Origin: Pseudomonas californiensis
Lineage (GTDB): Bacteria > Pseudomonadota > Gammaproteobacteria > Pseudomonadales > Pseudomonadaceae
Reading direction: 5' to 3'
Assembly (NCBI RefSeq): GCF_021147775.1
Contig: NZ_JAGTPK010000006.1
Span: 62,001 to 126,000 of the forward strand
Length of the DNA stretch: 64,000 nucleotides
The notes beneath the pieces were generated by a model. That model worked only from the letters and a program-made list of their open reading frames with translations. It was not told the origin of the DNA and did not search any database. Position numbers and translations under genes: made by a program. The stretch's first letter is position 1. Every line of letters starts with the position of its first letter. Positions 9,919-19,713 of the stretch are shown here, piece after piece.

Positions 9919-10704
9919 TCACAGCACGCGGCTGAGAAATGCTTGGGTCCGGGGATGACTGGGCCGGCTGAAAATCTGCTCGGGCGGCCCCTGCTCGATC
10001 AGTTCGCCCTGATCAAGCACCACCACACGGTCGGCCACCTCACGGGCGAAGCCCATTTCATGGGTAACCACCACCATAGTCATGCCGTCTTCGGCCAGCT
10101 CTTTCATCACCTGCAACACTTCGCCCACTGTTTCCGGGTCCAGCGCGCTGGTGGGCTCATCGAACAACATGGCTTGAGGCTTCATCGCCAGCGCGCGGGC
10201 TATGGCCACTCGCTGCTGCTGGCCGCCCGAGAGCATCGATGGATAGTGATTGGCCTTTTCGGCCAGACCGACGCGGGCCAAAAGCGCCTTCGCCTGCTCC
10301 AGTGCCTGGCCACGAGAAACGCCAAGCACCTGAATGGGCGATTCGATGATGTTTTCCAGTGCGGTCATGTGCGGGAACAGATTGAAGCGCTGAAAAACCA
10401 TGCCAATGTCACGGCGCTGTCGCGCGATGTGACGCTCCGATTCGCGGACCAGGCTGCCGTCAGAGCGCTCGCGATAGCCCATCGGTTGACCGTTGACCCG
10501 AATGCGACCGCCCTGAATGTCTTCCAGCAGATTGATGCAGCGAATGAATGTGGTCTTGCCCGACCCGGAGGCGCCAATCAGTACCACCACTTCACCCCGC
10601 CTCACGTTCAGCGAGATGCCTTTGAGGATCTGCAGTTCGCCAAACGATTTGTGAACGTCGATGGCCTCGATGATAAATTCCTGATGTTGCTGCGCCATGC
10701 TCAT
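9919..10704 (-). CDS. Polar amino-acid ABC transporter ATPase
   Basis: This is the ATP-hydrolysing subunit of a HisP/GlnQ-type importer, 261 residues. It has Walker [10 protein letters not shown] (about 42), the signature [17 protein letters not shown] (about 157) and Walker [13 protein letters not shown]. Its ATG overlaps the stop of the permease gene (ATGA), so the two are translationally coupled. Together with the permease and binding protein upstream it forms a complete importer for an amino acid or amino-acid conjugate. The substrate is not determined by the sequence; the linked gamma-glutamyltransferase points to a gamma-glutamyl compound. Confidence 0.92.
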   Translation of the reverse strand: MSMAQQHQEFIIEAIDVHKSFGELQILKGISLNVRRGEVVVLIGASGSGKTTFIRCINLLEDIQGGRIRVNGQPMGYRERSDGSLVRESERHIARQRRDIGMVFQRFNLFPHMTALENIIESPIQVLGVSRGQALEQAKALLARVGLAEKANHYPSMLSGGQQQRVAIARALAMKPQAMLFDEPTSALDPETVGEVLQVMKELAEDGMTMVVVTHEMGFAREVADRVVVLDQGELIEQGPPEQIFSRPSHPRTQAFLSRVL

Positions 10705-11471
10705 CGCCCCCTCAGTATGTTCATTGCGTTACGGCCGAACAGACGATTGGCGGCACGGGGTGCAGGGCGGTCGGACTGGCCGAAGCGGGCCTCCAGCCAG
10801 CGCTGGAAAAAGCCCCACAGAGTGGTCAGAAGCAGGAAGTAAATGGCGACGACCAGGTACAACTCGAAGACCCGGAAGGTCGCTGACGTCACCATCTGGG
10901 TGCTGAGCAGCAGCTCCTGCACACCGATCACACTGACCAGTGTGGTGTTTTTCAGCATCACGTTGAACTCGTTCCCCAACGGCGGAACGATGACTCGAAA
11001 GGCTTGTGGCAGCACGATGCGCCGCATCAGTTTGCCGAAGGTCATGCCCAGTGAGCGTCCGGCTTCATACTGCCCCTTGTCGACGGCGCCGATACCGGCC
11101 CGAATGATCTCGGCCATGTACGCACCTTCGTTGAGGCCCAGCGCAATGATCGCCGCCTGAATATTGCCCGGTACGATGATCCAGCCCAGGTCGACGTCTT
11201 CGAAACGAAAAATGCCGCCCGCAGCCAGTGCGGTATACAGAAACACGATCTGCACCAGCAGCGGAGTGCCGCGCATCAACCAGACATAAAAGCGTACCGG
11301 CCAGTCAAGGAGCGGATTGTGCGACAGACGCATCAGCGCAGCTGCCAGACCCAGCGCACTCCCCATCAGCATCGCCAGCACACTGATCAGGCAGGTCAGG
11401 CCGAGTCCGGTCAGGTACACGTCGCTGGGCAGCAACAGGTAGTGCCAGAAAATATCCCAGTTGAAATTCAT
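10701..11471 (-). CDS. Polar amino-acid ABC transporter permease
   Basis: This is the membrane subunit of the HisMQ/GlnP type, 256 residues with about five helices. The ATPase-contact (EAA) loop [20 protein letters not shown] is clear. It is the only permease gene in the unit, so the channel is probably a homodimer. It lies between the binding-protein gene (12 nt away) and the ATPase gene (4-nt overlap). Confidence 0.9.
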   Translation of the reverse strand: MNFNWDIFWHYLLLPSDVYLTGLGLTCLISVLAMLMGSALGLAAALMRLSHNPLLDWPVRFYVWLMRGTPLLVQIVFLYTALAAGGIFRFEDVDLGWIIVPGNIQAAIIALGLNEGAYMAEIIRAGIGAVDKGQYEAGRSLGMTFGKLMRRIVLPQAFRVIVPPLGNEFNVMLKNTTLVSVIGVQELLLSTQMVTSATFRVFELYLVVAIYFLLLTTLWGFFQRWLEARFGQSDRPAPRAANRLFGRNAMNILRGR

Positions 11472-11483
11472 CAGGTCAGCGCC

Positions 11484-12290
11484 TCATTCCAATGTGTCGC
11501 TGCTGACATGCCATTTGGCGAGCAATCGGACATAGCTGCCGTCGCTGCGCATGTCGCTGATAACCTGCTGCACGGCGGCGCTCAGTTGCGGGTCATCCTT
11601 GCGAATGCCCAGTCCGGTCAGGATCCGGCTGAACGCCGGCACGCCTTCCTCGAACAGGTCGGGAGCCAACGCGGCGTAATAGCCAGCGGTTTCCACCGTG
11701 GTGCCATACGCGTCAGCCTGGTTGATACGCAATGCCTGGAAGGCATCGGTGTCGGAGTTGTACACCACCAGTTTCATCGGCGGCTTGCCGGCGCTGGTCA
11801 GCTTCTGATTGTGGGCATCGAGCAGGGTCTTGATGGTCGAGCCGTTAAGTACCGCTATCTTGCGACCCGACAGATCGTCCAGCGTCCTGAGGTTTTTCGG
11901 ATTGCCTTTGGGCACTACCACCGACTGGCTCGAATACATGTAGTTGATGATATCAATCACTTCACGCCGTTCCGGCTTGTCGAACAACTGATCGACAATC
12001 ATGTCGCACTGTTTGGCAAGCAACGCCGGTAACAGTCCCGAAAACGGGAGGACCCGCCACTCCACCTTTTTGCCGTCGAGTCGGCTGGCAATTTCTAAAC
12101 CGAGGTCGACCGCCAGCCCCTTGGGCTTCTGCGCCTCGTCGAAGGCAATCAGCGGTGGCGAATCCATACCGGAGCAATAAGTCAGTTTTTCTGACGTTTG
12201 CAGGCGCTCGGGCACTACAAGCGCAGCAGACGCCCACTGGGTGAACAACCCGAGGGATAACGCAGCAATGATCAGGTGGGAAGAACGCAT
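11484..12290 (-). CDS. Amino-acid ABC transporter substrate-binding protein
   Basis: This is a family 3 solute-binding protein of 268 residues with a Sec signal peptide at 1-22 (MRSSHLIIAALSLGLFTQ, cleavage after ASA). The mature part has the family pattern LTYCSGMDSPPLIAFDEAQK and KGLAVDLGLEIASRL. The frame is open 60 bases further upstream, but the ATG at 12290 gives a clean signal peptide and has GGAG upstream. It delivers substrate to the adjacent permease. It is the first structural gene after the GntR regulator (83-nt gap). Confidence 0.88.
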   Translation of the reverse strand: MRSSHLIIAALSLGLFTQWASAALVVPERLQTSEKLTYCSGMDSPPLIAFDEAQKPKGLAVDLGLEIASRLDGKKVEWRVLPFSGLLPALLAKQCDMIVDQLFDKPERREVIDIINYMYSSQSVVVPKGNPKNLRTLDDLSGRKIAVLNGSTIKTLLDAHNQKLTSAGKPPMKLVVYNSDTDAFQALRINQADAYGTTVETAGYYAALAPDLFEEGVPAFSRILTGLGIRKDDPQLSAAVQQVISDMRSDGSYVRLLAKWHVSSDTLE

Positions 12291-12373
12291 GTCGAGAAGC
12301 TCCAGTCTGGTTAATAACGGGGCAGCACTCAGGTCAGCAAAGGTCGGCACAGGGAAACGGCGGCTGGACCGCT

Positions 12374-13042
12374 CTATTTTTCGTTTTGAAGAAAGCTGAT
12401 CAGTGCCGGTACGGTGCCCTCGATATGCTCGCGAACCACTGACTCAGCCTGGTCGACATCACCCACGCGTATCGCGCGCAGGATCACGTCGTGCTCTTGT
12501 CGAGCGCTCAGGGGTTTTTCAACGTGTTGCAACCAGAGGCGCATGGGCGCTTCGATCAGCGAATACAGCGATGATATTTGTCGCATAAGGCGGGGCCGGC
12601 CGCTGAGGCTGCACAGGTATTCGTGAAAGTCGCGGTGGCGGCGCACCCACTGGGCACTCTCGTCGCGGTAGTCGTCCATGTCATCGAGCATGCGCTCCAG
12701 CGACGCCAACTGCCGGTCGGTGATGCGTGTCACCGCCAGGCGAATCGCCAGACCTTCCAGCACGCTGCGCATTTCGAACACCTCGCGCAGTTCTTCGATG
12801 TCCAGGCCACTGACGATCGCTCCGCGGTTGGGCCGCAGCGTCACCAGGCCTTGTGCATCGAGACGACGAAACGCTTCGCGAACCGGCATGCGGCTCATCC
12901 CGATCTCGCTGGCGATGTCCTCGGCGATCAGCCGCTGACCTTTGCGGAAGCGTCCTCCGCAAATCGCTTCAAGCAAAAAGTTGTAAGCCTCTTCCTCGGC
13001 GGTGACCGGCTGACGCTCTGCATAAGAGGGAGCAAATTGCAT
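12374..13042 (-). CDS. GntR family regulator, FadR/FCD type
   Basis: This is a DNA-binding regulator of 222 residues. It has an N-terminal winged helix (LIAEDIASEIGMSRMPVREA about 40-60, then GLVTLRPNRGAIV) and a C-terminal FCD ligand domain with metal-binding-type histidines (RHRDFHEYL, and REHIEGT near the end). It lies directly upstream of, and on the same strand as, the amino-acid transporter and gamma-glutamyltransferase genes, so it probably controls them in response to an acidic or amino-acid ligand. Alternative upstream starts exist; the ATG at 13042 has AAAGGTG in front and gives the usual length. Confidence 0.88.
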   Translation of the reverse strand: MQFAPSYAERQPVTAEEEAYNFLLEAICGGRFRKGQRLIAEDIASEIGMSRMPVREAFRRLDAQGLVTLRPNRGAIVSGLDIEELREVFEMRSVLEGLAIRLAVTRITDRQLASLERMLDDMDDYRDESAQWVRRHRDFHEYLCSLSGRPRLMRQISSLYSLIEAPMRLWLQHVEKPLSARQEHDVILRAIRVGDVDQAESVVREHIEGTVPALISFLQNEK

Positions 13043-13450
13043 GAACACACCTTTTGTCATTTTGTATCCAATTATCCATATATTCACTTATGCAAAACCG
13101 TGGCCAACAATATGGGGAGGCATTCAACTTCCTGAATACCTTGGAATAAATATGAAAACCGCTGGGTATCGGAGGGTCTGAAGACGCTGGAAGTGCTACG
13201 TAATGCAGCAAGCTGCTGACCGTGGTGCGCAAAACAGTAGCGCGGGCGGCGTGCCGGAAGCGTTTGAACGCCGGCAAAATCCGCAAACATAGTGACCGCT
13301 CGACAAAAGTAACGACCGGTATTGCACCTGAACTTCCGATGCAGAAGTCCAGCCGTTCAGATGACCTCGGCCTTGCCTCTGGAAAGTGCAATCGGTTCGC
13401 TGGAAAAGCCATTCTGTGGCATGGCCTGTATTGCGATGATCTGCCAAAGG
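13043..13450. other. 408-bp stretch without a supported gene
   Basis: This lies between the GntR gene and the end of the PAS-protein gene, both on the minus strand. Long frames exist on both strands but none has a ribosome site or a recognisable product. It may hold the GntR promoter, and possibly degraded 3' sequence of the PAS gene, whose product looks truncated. I could not identify any MCP signalling-domain motif in it. Confidence 0.4.
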
Positions 13451-14257
13451 TCAACGCGACGACGAGCGGATCCGAATCGATGCCCTGCTCAACGCAAACC
13501 CGATTGGCGCTGGCGGTATGTGCTGGTGGGTGGACTGCGCAGAGCGCTCATCGCTGATATCACGAACCGCGCCGATTACCCGTGTCAGACGCCGCTGCGC
13601 GTCACGCACCGCAAGCCCACGTTCGCGACACCAGATGTAATCGCGCGTTTTGTGTTTCATGCGGTACTCGAAGACGTATTCACCACTGCCCTGCACATCA
13701 AGAATTTCACGATCGAAAACTGCCATGATTAGCGGCAAGTCGTCCGGATGCGTGACACCTACTTGCGCGTCCCAGCCGTCCGGCAGCTCATCGGCGCCGT
13801 AGCCCAGCAAGAGACGAAACTGCCGGGAAAAGCGCATGCAACTGTCGGCGTGCTGCAGGTTGCCGTCGACAACCGTGATGTCCCAGCATCCTTCGGTCAG
13901 CGTCGACTGCAGCAGCTCCCAGATCTGCGCCTGCTGCTGATGTTGGTAAAACAAACGCCCTTGCTCGCGCAATTGTGCTTCAAGGCCAAGCTCCCGCTTC
14001 TGCGCCTGTTCAAGCGCGACAGAAAGGCCATCGCGTTCCCGCTCGCCACGTTGCAACTGAACGTCCTTGTCCAGCACTCGCTGTTCGTGCTGTGCCAGTT
14101 GCTGCCGCACCTCAGCCAGCTGTCGAGCATGCCGTTCAAGGCACTGCTGCACGTGCGGATAGGCGGTCAGCAATGAGGTATCGCCCGTCTGATCTTCCAG
14201 ATATCGCTGCATCTGCTCGCCCAACAGCTGTTTGTGTCTTTGCCCGTTGAAGAACAT
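13451..14257 (-). CDS. PAS-domain protein, possibly a truncated chemoreceptor-like protein
   Basis: This is 268 residues. The first 110 form a long coiled coil rich in Gln, Glu and Leu (LAEVRQQLAQHEQRVLDK and similar). Then comes a PAS fold (about 115-240) with FSRQFRLLLGYGADELPDG, HPDDLPLI and the PAC segment GAVRDISDERSAQ. In Pseudomonas this arrangement normally continues into a methyl-accepting signalling domain. Here, after ERSAQ, the frame runs into 30 residues of low-complexity sequence and stops, with no signalling domain. It may therefore be the product of a truncation or frameshift. No membrane segment or signal peptide is seen. Confidence 0.6.
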   Translation of the reverse strand: MFFNGQRHKQLLGEQMQRYLEDQTGDTSLLTAYPHVQQCLERHARQLAEVRQQLAQHEQRVLDKDVQLQRGERERDGLSVALEQAQKRELGLEAQLREQGRLFYQHQQQAQIWELLQSTLTEGCWDITVVDGNLQHADSCMRFSRQFRLLLGYGADELPDGWDAQVGVTHPDDLPLIMAVFDREILDVQGSGEYVFEYRMKHKTRDYIWCRERGLAVRDAQRRLTRVIGAVRDISDERSAQSTHQHIPPAPIGFALSRASIRIRSSSR

Positions 14258-14480
14258 CGCCCGCCCCTTTATGCATCAACTGTGCATCGAGTTCAAACGC
14301 TGATCTGACCGCAAATCCAGAGCGCTGGCTTGTATCAGGCTGCACGAGGTTTTGTTGCTGGCTGCCACTTCTGCATGCATGGCAGTCAGAGGCACAGCGA
14401 GCGGCAGCCACAGTCAAGCTTGGCCCCGCCTGCAAGGCTACCCTCGGGGTTTCCTTTCATTCATCGAGCAGGAAACCTTT

Positions 14481-15968
14481 ATGAGCGACATTTCGCTACT
14501 GCCCCAGGTTGAAGCCTTCCTCAGCCGCCGCCACTCGCTGTTCATTGACGGTGTATACACCGACAGTCATTCAAGCCAGACACTCGATGTCGTCAACCCC
14601 GCCACGGGTCAGGTCATTGCCCAGGTCGTCAACGCCGACGCCAAAGACATCGACATGGCCGTGCAATCGGCCAACCGAGGGTTCAGGGAGTGGTCCCGGA
14701 CCGCACCGGCGATTCGCGGCCATGTGCTGTTGAAGCTGGCGGACCTGCTTGAACGCAACCGCGAAGAACTGGCGCAAATCGAAACCTGTCAGTCAGGCAA
14801 GATCATCCAGATATCGCGGGCTTTTGAGGTCGATCAGGCGGCACACTTTCTGCGTTATTACGCCGGCTGGGCAACCAAGATCAGCGGCCAGACCCTGACC
14901 CCGTCCCTGCCCTCGTTCGCAGGCGAACGCTACACCGCGTTCACCCTGCGCGAGCCAATCGGCGTGGTAGCAGGCATCGTGCCGTGGAATTTCTCGACCA
15001 TGATCGCCATCTGGAAACTGGCCTCGGCGCTGGTCACCGGTTGCAGCATCATCATCAAGCCCAGCGAGTTCACTCCACTGACAATCCTGCGCATTGCCGA
15101 ACTGGCGATGGAAGCAGGTCTGCCAGCCGGCGCGCTGAATGTGCTGACCGGCGACGGGCATGCAGGCAAGGGACTGATTGAGCATGCGGGCACCGACAAG
15201 GTGTCGTTTACCGGCTCTGTGCCGACAGGCATCGCTGTCGGCCAGGGCGCGATGGGTGCCGGGCTCAAGCGTGCCACCCTGGAACTGGGCGGCAAGAACG
15301 CGGCGGGATTTCTGCCGGACGTAAACCCGGATACCGCCGTCAATGGCATTATCGAAGCAGGATTTCTGCATTCGGGGCAGATCTGCGCTGCTGCCGAACG
15401 GTTTTTCGTCCATCGTTCACAGATCGACCCGATCATGGACAAACTGGCGAAGCGCCTGGGCAGCCTGAACATAGGTTCACCGCTGGATGAAAGCACCGAG
15501 TTCGGGCCTGTCACCAACCGCCAGCACCAACAGAAACTGGGAGAATTCTTCGCCAGGGCGCGTGCCGAAAACAACACCATCATTCACGGCGGCAAGTTGA
15601 TCGACGGACCGGGCTGCTACGTCGAGCCAACCATCATTCTGGCCAACAGCCGAACCGACACGCTGCTTCACGAGGAAACGTTTGGCCCAATTGCCACGTT
15701 TCTGCCCTATGACAGCGAAGAAGAACTGCTTGAACTGATGAACGACTCACCCTATGGCCTGAGCGCCAGCCTGTGGACCAACGACCTGAGCAAGGCGTTG
15801 CGCATGGTGCCTGACATTGAAGCGGGCACCGTCTGGGTCAACATGCACACTATGCTCGACCCGGCAGTGCCGTTCGGCGGCAGCAAATCTTCAGGGCTGG
15901 GCCGTGAGTTCGGCAGCGCCTTTATCGAGGACTACACCGAACTCAAGTCCGTGATGATTCGCTACTGA
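14481..15968 (+). CDS. Aldehyde dehydrogenase family protein (495 aa)
   Basis: This NAD(P)-dependent enzyme oxidises an aldehyde to the acid. It shows the ALDH features: PWNF with Asn170, cofactor-binding KPSEFTPL, FTGSVPTG, general base Glu268 in LELGGKN, and catalytic Cys302 in HSGQICAAAERFFV. The length is normal and it resembles phenylacetaldehyde- and betaine-aldehyde-type members. Upstream starts in frame are rejected because the ATG at 14481 has AGGAAA before it and gives the usual N-terminus. It is convergent with an amidase/MFS/porin unit, so a shared aromatic or nitrogen substrate is possible but unproven. Confidence 0.9.
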   Translation: MSDISLLPQVEAFLSRRHSLFIDGVYTDSHSSQTLDVVNPATGQVIAQVVNADAKDIDMAVQSANRGFREWSRTAPAIRGHVLLKLADLLERNREELAQIETCQSGKIIQISRAFEVDQAAHFLRYYAGWATKISGQTLTPSLPSFAGERYTAFTLREPIGVVAGIVPWNFSTMIAIWKLASALVTGCSIIIKPSEFTPLTILRIAELAMEAGLPAGALNVLTGDGHAGKGLIEHAGTDKVSFTGSVPTGIAVGQGAMGAGLKRATLELGGKNAAGFLPDVNPDTAVNGIIEAGFLHSGQICAAAERFFVHRSQIDPIMDKLAKRLGSLNIGSPLDESTEFGPVTNRQHQQKLGEFFARARAENNTIIHGGKLIDGPGCYVEPTIILANSRTDTLLHEETFGPIATFLPYDSEEELLELMNDSPYGLSASLWTNDLSKALRMVPDIEAGTVWVNMHTMLDPAVPFGGSKSSGLGREFGSAFIEDYTELKSVMIRY

Positions 15969-15979
15969 TTCGGCCTGCG

Positions 15980-16003
15980 ACGCCTGTCAGGGATGACAGG
16001 CGT
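15980..16003. terminator. Hairpin between convergent ALDH and amidase genes
   Basis: A perfect 10-bp inverted repeat, ACGCCTGTCA/TGACAGGCGT with a 4-nt loop, starts 12 nt after the ALDH stop and overlaps the amidase stop codon. Neither side has a T-run, so it may end transcription weakly or only protect the 3' ends. Confidence 0.45.
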
Positions 16004-17438
16004 TGACCGAAGGCACTCGATTACGCCACGGTTGGGCGCGTTCCAGCTGTGCTGCCAGCGCCAGCAACGTGTTTTCGTCACCAAAACGACCCGCAAAGTG
16101 CGCGCCCATCGGTAAGCCGCGGGCACTCCAGGACAGTGGTACCGACATCGCTGGCTGACCGCTTGCGTTGAACAGCGCGGTGAAGGGCGAGTAGCTGTGG
16201 TAGAGCTCCAGGAGCTCGTCAAGGCTGGTGCAAATGTCCTCCAGAACCAGCTCACCAAGGCGCACCGGTTCACGCGTCAGGACTGGCGAAAGGATCACGT
16301 CGTAATCCTGCATGAACACCGCCAGTTGCCGCCCCAGGGCATGTATCCATTCCACCGCCGCTGTGTACTGCGCGCCGCTCACATCACCCTTGTCGCGCAG
16401 GATGATGCGTGTGCGCACTTCGAGCTCCTGCGCCTGCACATCAAAGCCGCGCATACGACCCAGCATGTCGACGTGGTTGCGCGTGCTCGCGCCAATGATC
16501 GTGAACACGTGGTCCAGAAATTCCGGCAGCACGACTGGCAGACTGACCGGGTCGACGTGATGGCCCAGCGACTCGCACAAGCGCGCGGCCTCGCGGACAG
16601 CCGTCAGGCTTTCGGGTGAGGTCGGCCATGGCCCAAGCTGCTCGACCAGCGCGATCCGCAGCGGCCTGGGATCACATTGCAGTGCATTCACATAGGGCAA
16701 TGGCTGCACCGGCGCGGCGTACGGGGCACCCAGGTCCATGCCCGCCGTCGCATCCAGCAGCGCGGCGCTGTCGCGTACCGACAGGGTAATCGCATGAGGC
16801 GTACCCATACCGGCCCAGCCCTCACCCACCATCGGACCGGACGGCATCAGACCACGGCTGGGCTTGAGACCGAACACACCACAGCACGATGCTGGAACTC
16901 TCAGCGAGCCGCCACCATCGTTGCCATGGGCGAACGGCACGACGCGCGCCGCGACCAGCGCCGCCGCACCGCCGCTGGAGCCGCCGGCGCTGTGCCCGGT
17001 ATTCCAGGGATTACAGGTCGCACCGAAGCGCGTGGACTCAGTGGAATATGAGGTGCCGAATTCAGGCGATGTGCTGGTGCCGACCAGCACGCACCCGGCC
17101 TTGCGCAAGCGGCTGACGATTTCCGAGTCGGCGTCGGCGCGAAACTCGCCCATCGACAGCGAACCATTGCTCATGGTCGCGCCCTGGAGCGGAGAAAAAA
17201 GGTCCTTGATGAGGGTCGGCACACCGGCGAACACACCGTCGCCTTTTTTCAGCTGCTGCGCGGCCAGCCGGGCCGACTCATACAGCCGTTCCGACACGGC
17301 ATTGAGCTGGGGCTCGACCTTTTCGATACGTTGGATGACCGCTTCGAGCAGCTCGATCGGCTGTATATCGCCACGCCTGACTCGTTCGGCCAGGCCAGTC
17401 GCGTCTTCGTTGTTCACTAAATCCTGAATATCGTGCAT
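15987..17438 (-). CDS. Amidase signature family protein (483 aa)
   Basis: This hydrolyses a carboxamide to acid and ammonia. The Ser-cisSer-Lys triad is visible: Lys78 in LIKDLF, the glycine/serine-rich HSAGGSSGGAAA with cis-Ser154, and nucleophile Ser178 in NDGGGSLRVPA. The length is normal for the family. It lies 24 nt downstream of the MFS transporter gene on the same strand and forms the end of a unit with a porin-like protein and that transporter, suggesting uptake and hydrolysis of an amide. Substrate unknown. Confidence 0.85.
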   Translation of the reverse strand: MHDIQDLVNNEDATGLAERVRRGDIQPIELLEAVIQRIEKVEPQLNAVSERLYESARLAAQQLKKGDGVFAGVPTLIKDLFSPLQGATMSNGSLSMGEFRADADSEIVSRLRKAGCVLVGTSTSPEFGTSYSTESTRFGATCNPWNTGHSAGGSSGGAAALVAARVVPFAHGNDGGGSLRVPASCCGVFGLKPSRGLMPSGPMVGEGWAGMGTPHAITLSVRDSAALLDATAGMDLGAPYAAPVQPLPYVNALQCDPRPLRIALVEQLGPWPTSPESLTAVREAARLCESLGHHVDPVSLPVVLPEFLDHVFTIIGASTRNHVDMLGRMRGFDVQAQELEVRTRIILRDKGDVSGAQYTAAVEWIHALGRQLAVFMQDYDVILSPVLTREPVRLGELVLEDICTSLDELLELYHSYSPFTALFNASGQPAMSVPLSWSARGLPMGAHFAGRFGDENTLLALAAQLERAQPWRNRVPSVNACHP

Positions 17439-17462
17439 GCAAAGGCTCCTGATTGATGCTGT

Positions 17463-18701
17463 TTAGGAATGACTGGATCCGGCGGCGTTGGCGCTGCTTT
17501 GGCGACGCGCGTTCAACCCGGTCAGCACCCAACCCAATGCCGCCAGCAGGCTGGCAACCGAAAGCCACTGAATAGCGTGTCGCAGATCACCGGCAAAGGC
17601 GCCTACGAAGGCCACCACCAACGGACTGACGAACTGACCGAAATACAGAAAGGCGGTGAAACCACCCAGGCCACGACCTCGGGTGCGCGCCGTCAACGCG
17701 TTCATGACCGGCGCCATGGTGTTGGGCACCAGTAACCCGGCACCAAGGCCATGCACCAGAACAGCCAGCAACACAGCGTTATAAGTCTGTGCGCGCATCA
17801 ACAGCCATAGCCCCGACGCCAGCAGCATCAACAGCAACGCGTTGCAACCGACAATGCCAAAACGTTTGCGCAAAAACGGCCAGGCCAGTGAGCCGCCGAG
17901 AGTTGCCAGCAGACCGAGCCCGGCGGACAGGCCGATCATCGTGCTCGACGTGACGCCGAGGCTGACCAGCAGCACCGGGGTCTGCACGGGCAAGACAAAG
18001 ACCAGCACCATGCCAAAAAGCACCAGCAGGTAGCTGAACACCAACGGCAGTGCCGCAACCTTGTCACGCCCCGGCTCATCGATCTGTCGACGGCCAGCGA
18101 CAGGCTCCCACAGCACTTTCATCATGAATGGCAGCAACAGCAGCGGCAGCAGGTACAGAAAGAACGGCAGGCGCCAGGAATGCTCGCCCAATGCGCCGCC
18201 AATGACAAAGAACAGCGAGCCCACCAGGCCTGTGGTCACCACTTGCCGATTGACGTAGCGAAGCCGCTCTTCCCCCAGCCAATAATCGGCGATCAGCGTG
18301 GCGCAGCACGTCATGATGGCAGCCTCGGCACAGCCGAACAGCAACCGCACACCGACGATGGCTTGCAGGTTGTCGAGGAGCGCGGGCAACGCCCCTAGCA
18401 GCGCATACACAAGCGTCGCGATGATCAGCAAGGCTTTGCGCCCTACCCGGTCGGCAACCCAGCCGGCCAGCGGCGCAAACAGGGCAATCGCGAGCGCTGG
18501 ACCGGTCATCGCCAGCGGCACCAACAGCGAAGCATGGGGTTCCAGCGGCCCGAACTCTGCACCGAGCTTGGGCAGAACCGGTGCAACCATCACCGAGCCC
18601 ATGATGGTCAGGCTGCTGCCAAGTACCAGCACCAGACCTTGCCTTCGTCCAGCGCTACGCGCTGACATGGGCGGCGTTGATACAGCGTGTGTTTGAGTCA
18701 T
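17463..18701 (-). CDS. MFS transporter (412 aa)
   Basis: This is a twelve-helix major facilitator. The loop 2-3 motif GWVADRVGRKALL is well kept, and a second ADYWLGEERLRY segment marks the central region. It begins 10 nt after the stop of the SphA-type gene with GAGG in front, and ends 24 nt before the amidase gene, so the three are probably co-transcribed. The frame opens 69 bases further upstream, but that would overlap the porin gene and lacks a ribosome site. Substrate not known; an aromatic acid or amide is an inference from context. Confidence 0.87.
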   Translation of the reverse strand: MTQTHAVSTPPMSARSAGRRQGLVLVLGSSLTIMGSVMVAPVLPKLGAEFGPLEPHASLLVPLAMTGPALAIALFAPLAGWVADRVGRKALLIIATLVYALLGALPALLDNLQAIVGVRLLFGCAEAAIMTCCATLIADYWLGEERLRYVNRQVVTTGLVGSLFFVIGGALGEHSWRLPFFLYLLPLLLLPFMMKVLWEPVAGRRQIDEPGRDKVAALPLVFSYLLVLFGMVLVFVLPVQTPVLLVSLGVTSSTMIGLSAGLGLLATLGGSLAWPFLRKRFGIVGCNALLLMLLASGLWLLMRAQTYNAVLLAVLVHGLGAGLLVPNTMAPVMNALTARTRGRGLGGFTAFLYFGQFVSPLVVAFVGAFAGDLRHAIQWLSVASLLAALGWVLTGLNARRQSSANAAGSSHS

Positions 18702-18711
18702 GGCGGACGCC

Positions 18712-19644
18712 TCAGAAACTGTGGGAAATGCGCAGGGCTGCGGTGTAGCCTTCGGCGCGATTGCGCGCATCGAACTCCTTGTAAACGTGCAGCGAAACAG
18801 GTGGAATGCCGGGCTGGAAGTAACTCACCGCTGGGCCGAGCGCCATTACGCGTGCGCGATTGCCTGTTTGCAGGCCTGGCGCGTCATCGTCGCTGAATTG
18901 CCGGTAGTAGAAACCGCCCATACCGACCGTCCACGGACCTACGTGCTGACCCACGGCAAATTCGTGCCGGTACTCGACACCGTTTTTGTAATCGGTGGCT
19001 TCGTTGCGGGTATTGATGTCGGCTTCAAAGCTGGACGAGACCTCAAAACCTGTATCGGTGATATAGGTCGCGTTGAAAATGGGTGAAAACGTCCAGTGAT
19101 TGAGACCCGGCGAGATCAGCCGATTGCGGTCGTAGTCGCCGGTTGGCGCCTGAACCTGAAACTGCGCGTTGATGAACAGGTTGGGCGACAGATTCCACTG
19201 CAGAATCAGCGGCAGCACCTGAATATCAGCCAGGCGAAACGGATCGGCTTTCAGGTTCAGCGGACCGACCGGAGTCGGAACCTGTACCGATGCATCCATC
19301 TTGAAAAACGGCACGATTACGCCAAAGCCGTAGCGTGCCCCCAACACGGTCTGATCGGTCATGCGTATGTAGGCGAGGCCGAGAGACAGCACGTCGAGAG
19401 AAAAGTTGTTGTTCAGCGAGCGGCCGCTGCGATCCTTTTGCACGTTGGCGGAATAGAACGCTGTGCGCAGGCCCACCGTTCCATTCGGGGTAGTCGGCGG
19501 CATCATGCCCGCGCCGAAGTCATAAACACCGGTCGCGGTGGTTGGCGCACCGTTTTCAGTCGCTTGAGCGCCTGAACAGATACCCAGGAGCCCCAGTGCC
19601 AACAACGTGACGTGTCGCGTTTTTGAATAATTGTTTTGAATCAT
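18712..19644 (-). CDS. SphA-type outer-membrane protein (transporter family)
   Basis: This is 310 residues with a Sec signal peptide (VTLLALGLLGICSGAQA, about 12-29). The mature protein has alternating beta strands, begins ENGAPTTATGVYDFGAGM and ends in the typical outer-membrane C-terminal RISHSF. This is the pattern of SphA-like proteins encoded beside phenol and aromatic degradation genes. It is upstream of the MFS gene and likely helps solutes cross the outer membrane. GGAGG is 8 nt before the ATG; a GTG one codon upstream is possible. Confidence 0.82.
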   Translation of the reverse strand: MIQNNYSKTRHVTLLALGLLGICSGAQATENGAPTTATGVYDFGAGMMPPTTPNGTVGLRTAFYSANVQKDRSGRSLNNNFSLDVLSLGLAYIRMTDQTVLGARYGFGVIVPFFKMDASVQVPTPVGPLNLKADPFRLADIQVLPLILQWNLSPNLFINAQFQVQAPTGDYDRNRLISPGLNHWTFSPIFNATYITDTGFEVSSSFEADINTRNEATDYKNGVEYRHEFAVGQHVGPWTVGMGGFYYRQFSDDDAPGLQTGNRARVMALGPAVSYFQPGIPPVSLHVYKEFDARNRAEGYTAALRISHSF

Positions 19645-19713
19645 CACATGCCCCTCCCAAACCAGTGGTGTGGGGCCATGCTAGTGAGCGGCGACTGAGG
19701 CGGTTATCCGAAT

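Noticed and set aside
8296..10842. Long plus-strand frames (369 and 420 codons) opposite the gamma-glutamyltransferase and ATPase genes
   Set aside because: They mirror strongly supported minus-strand genes, have no ribosome sites and give His/Gln/Arg-rich products typical of antisense frames in GC-rich DNA.
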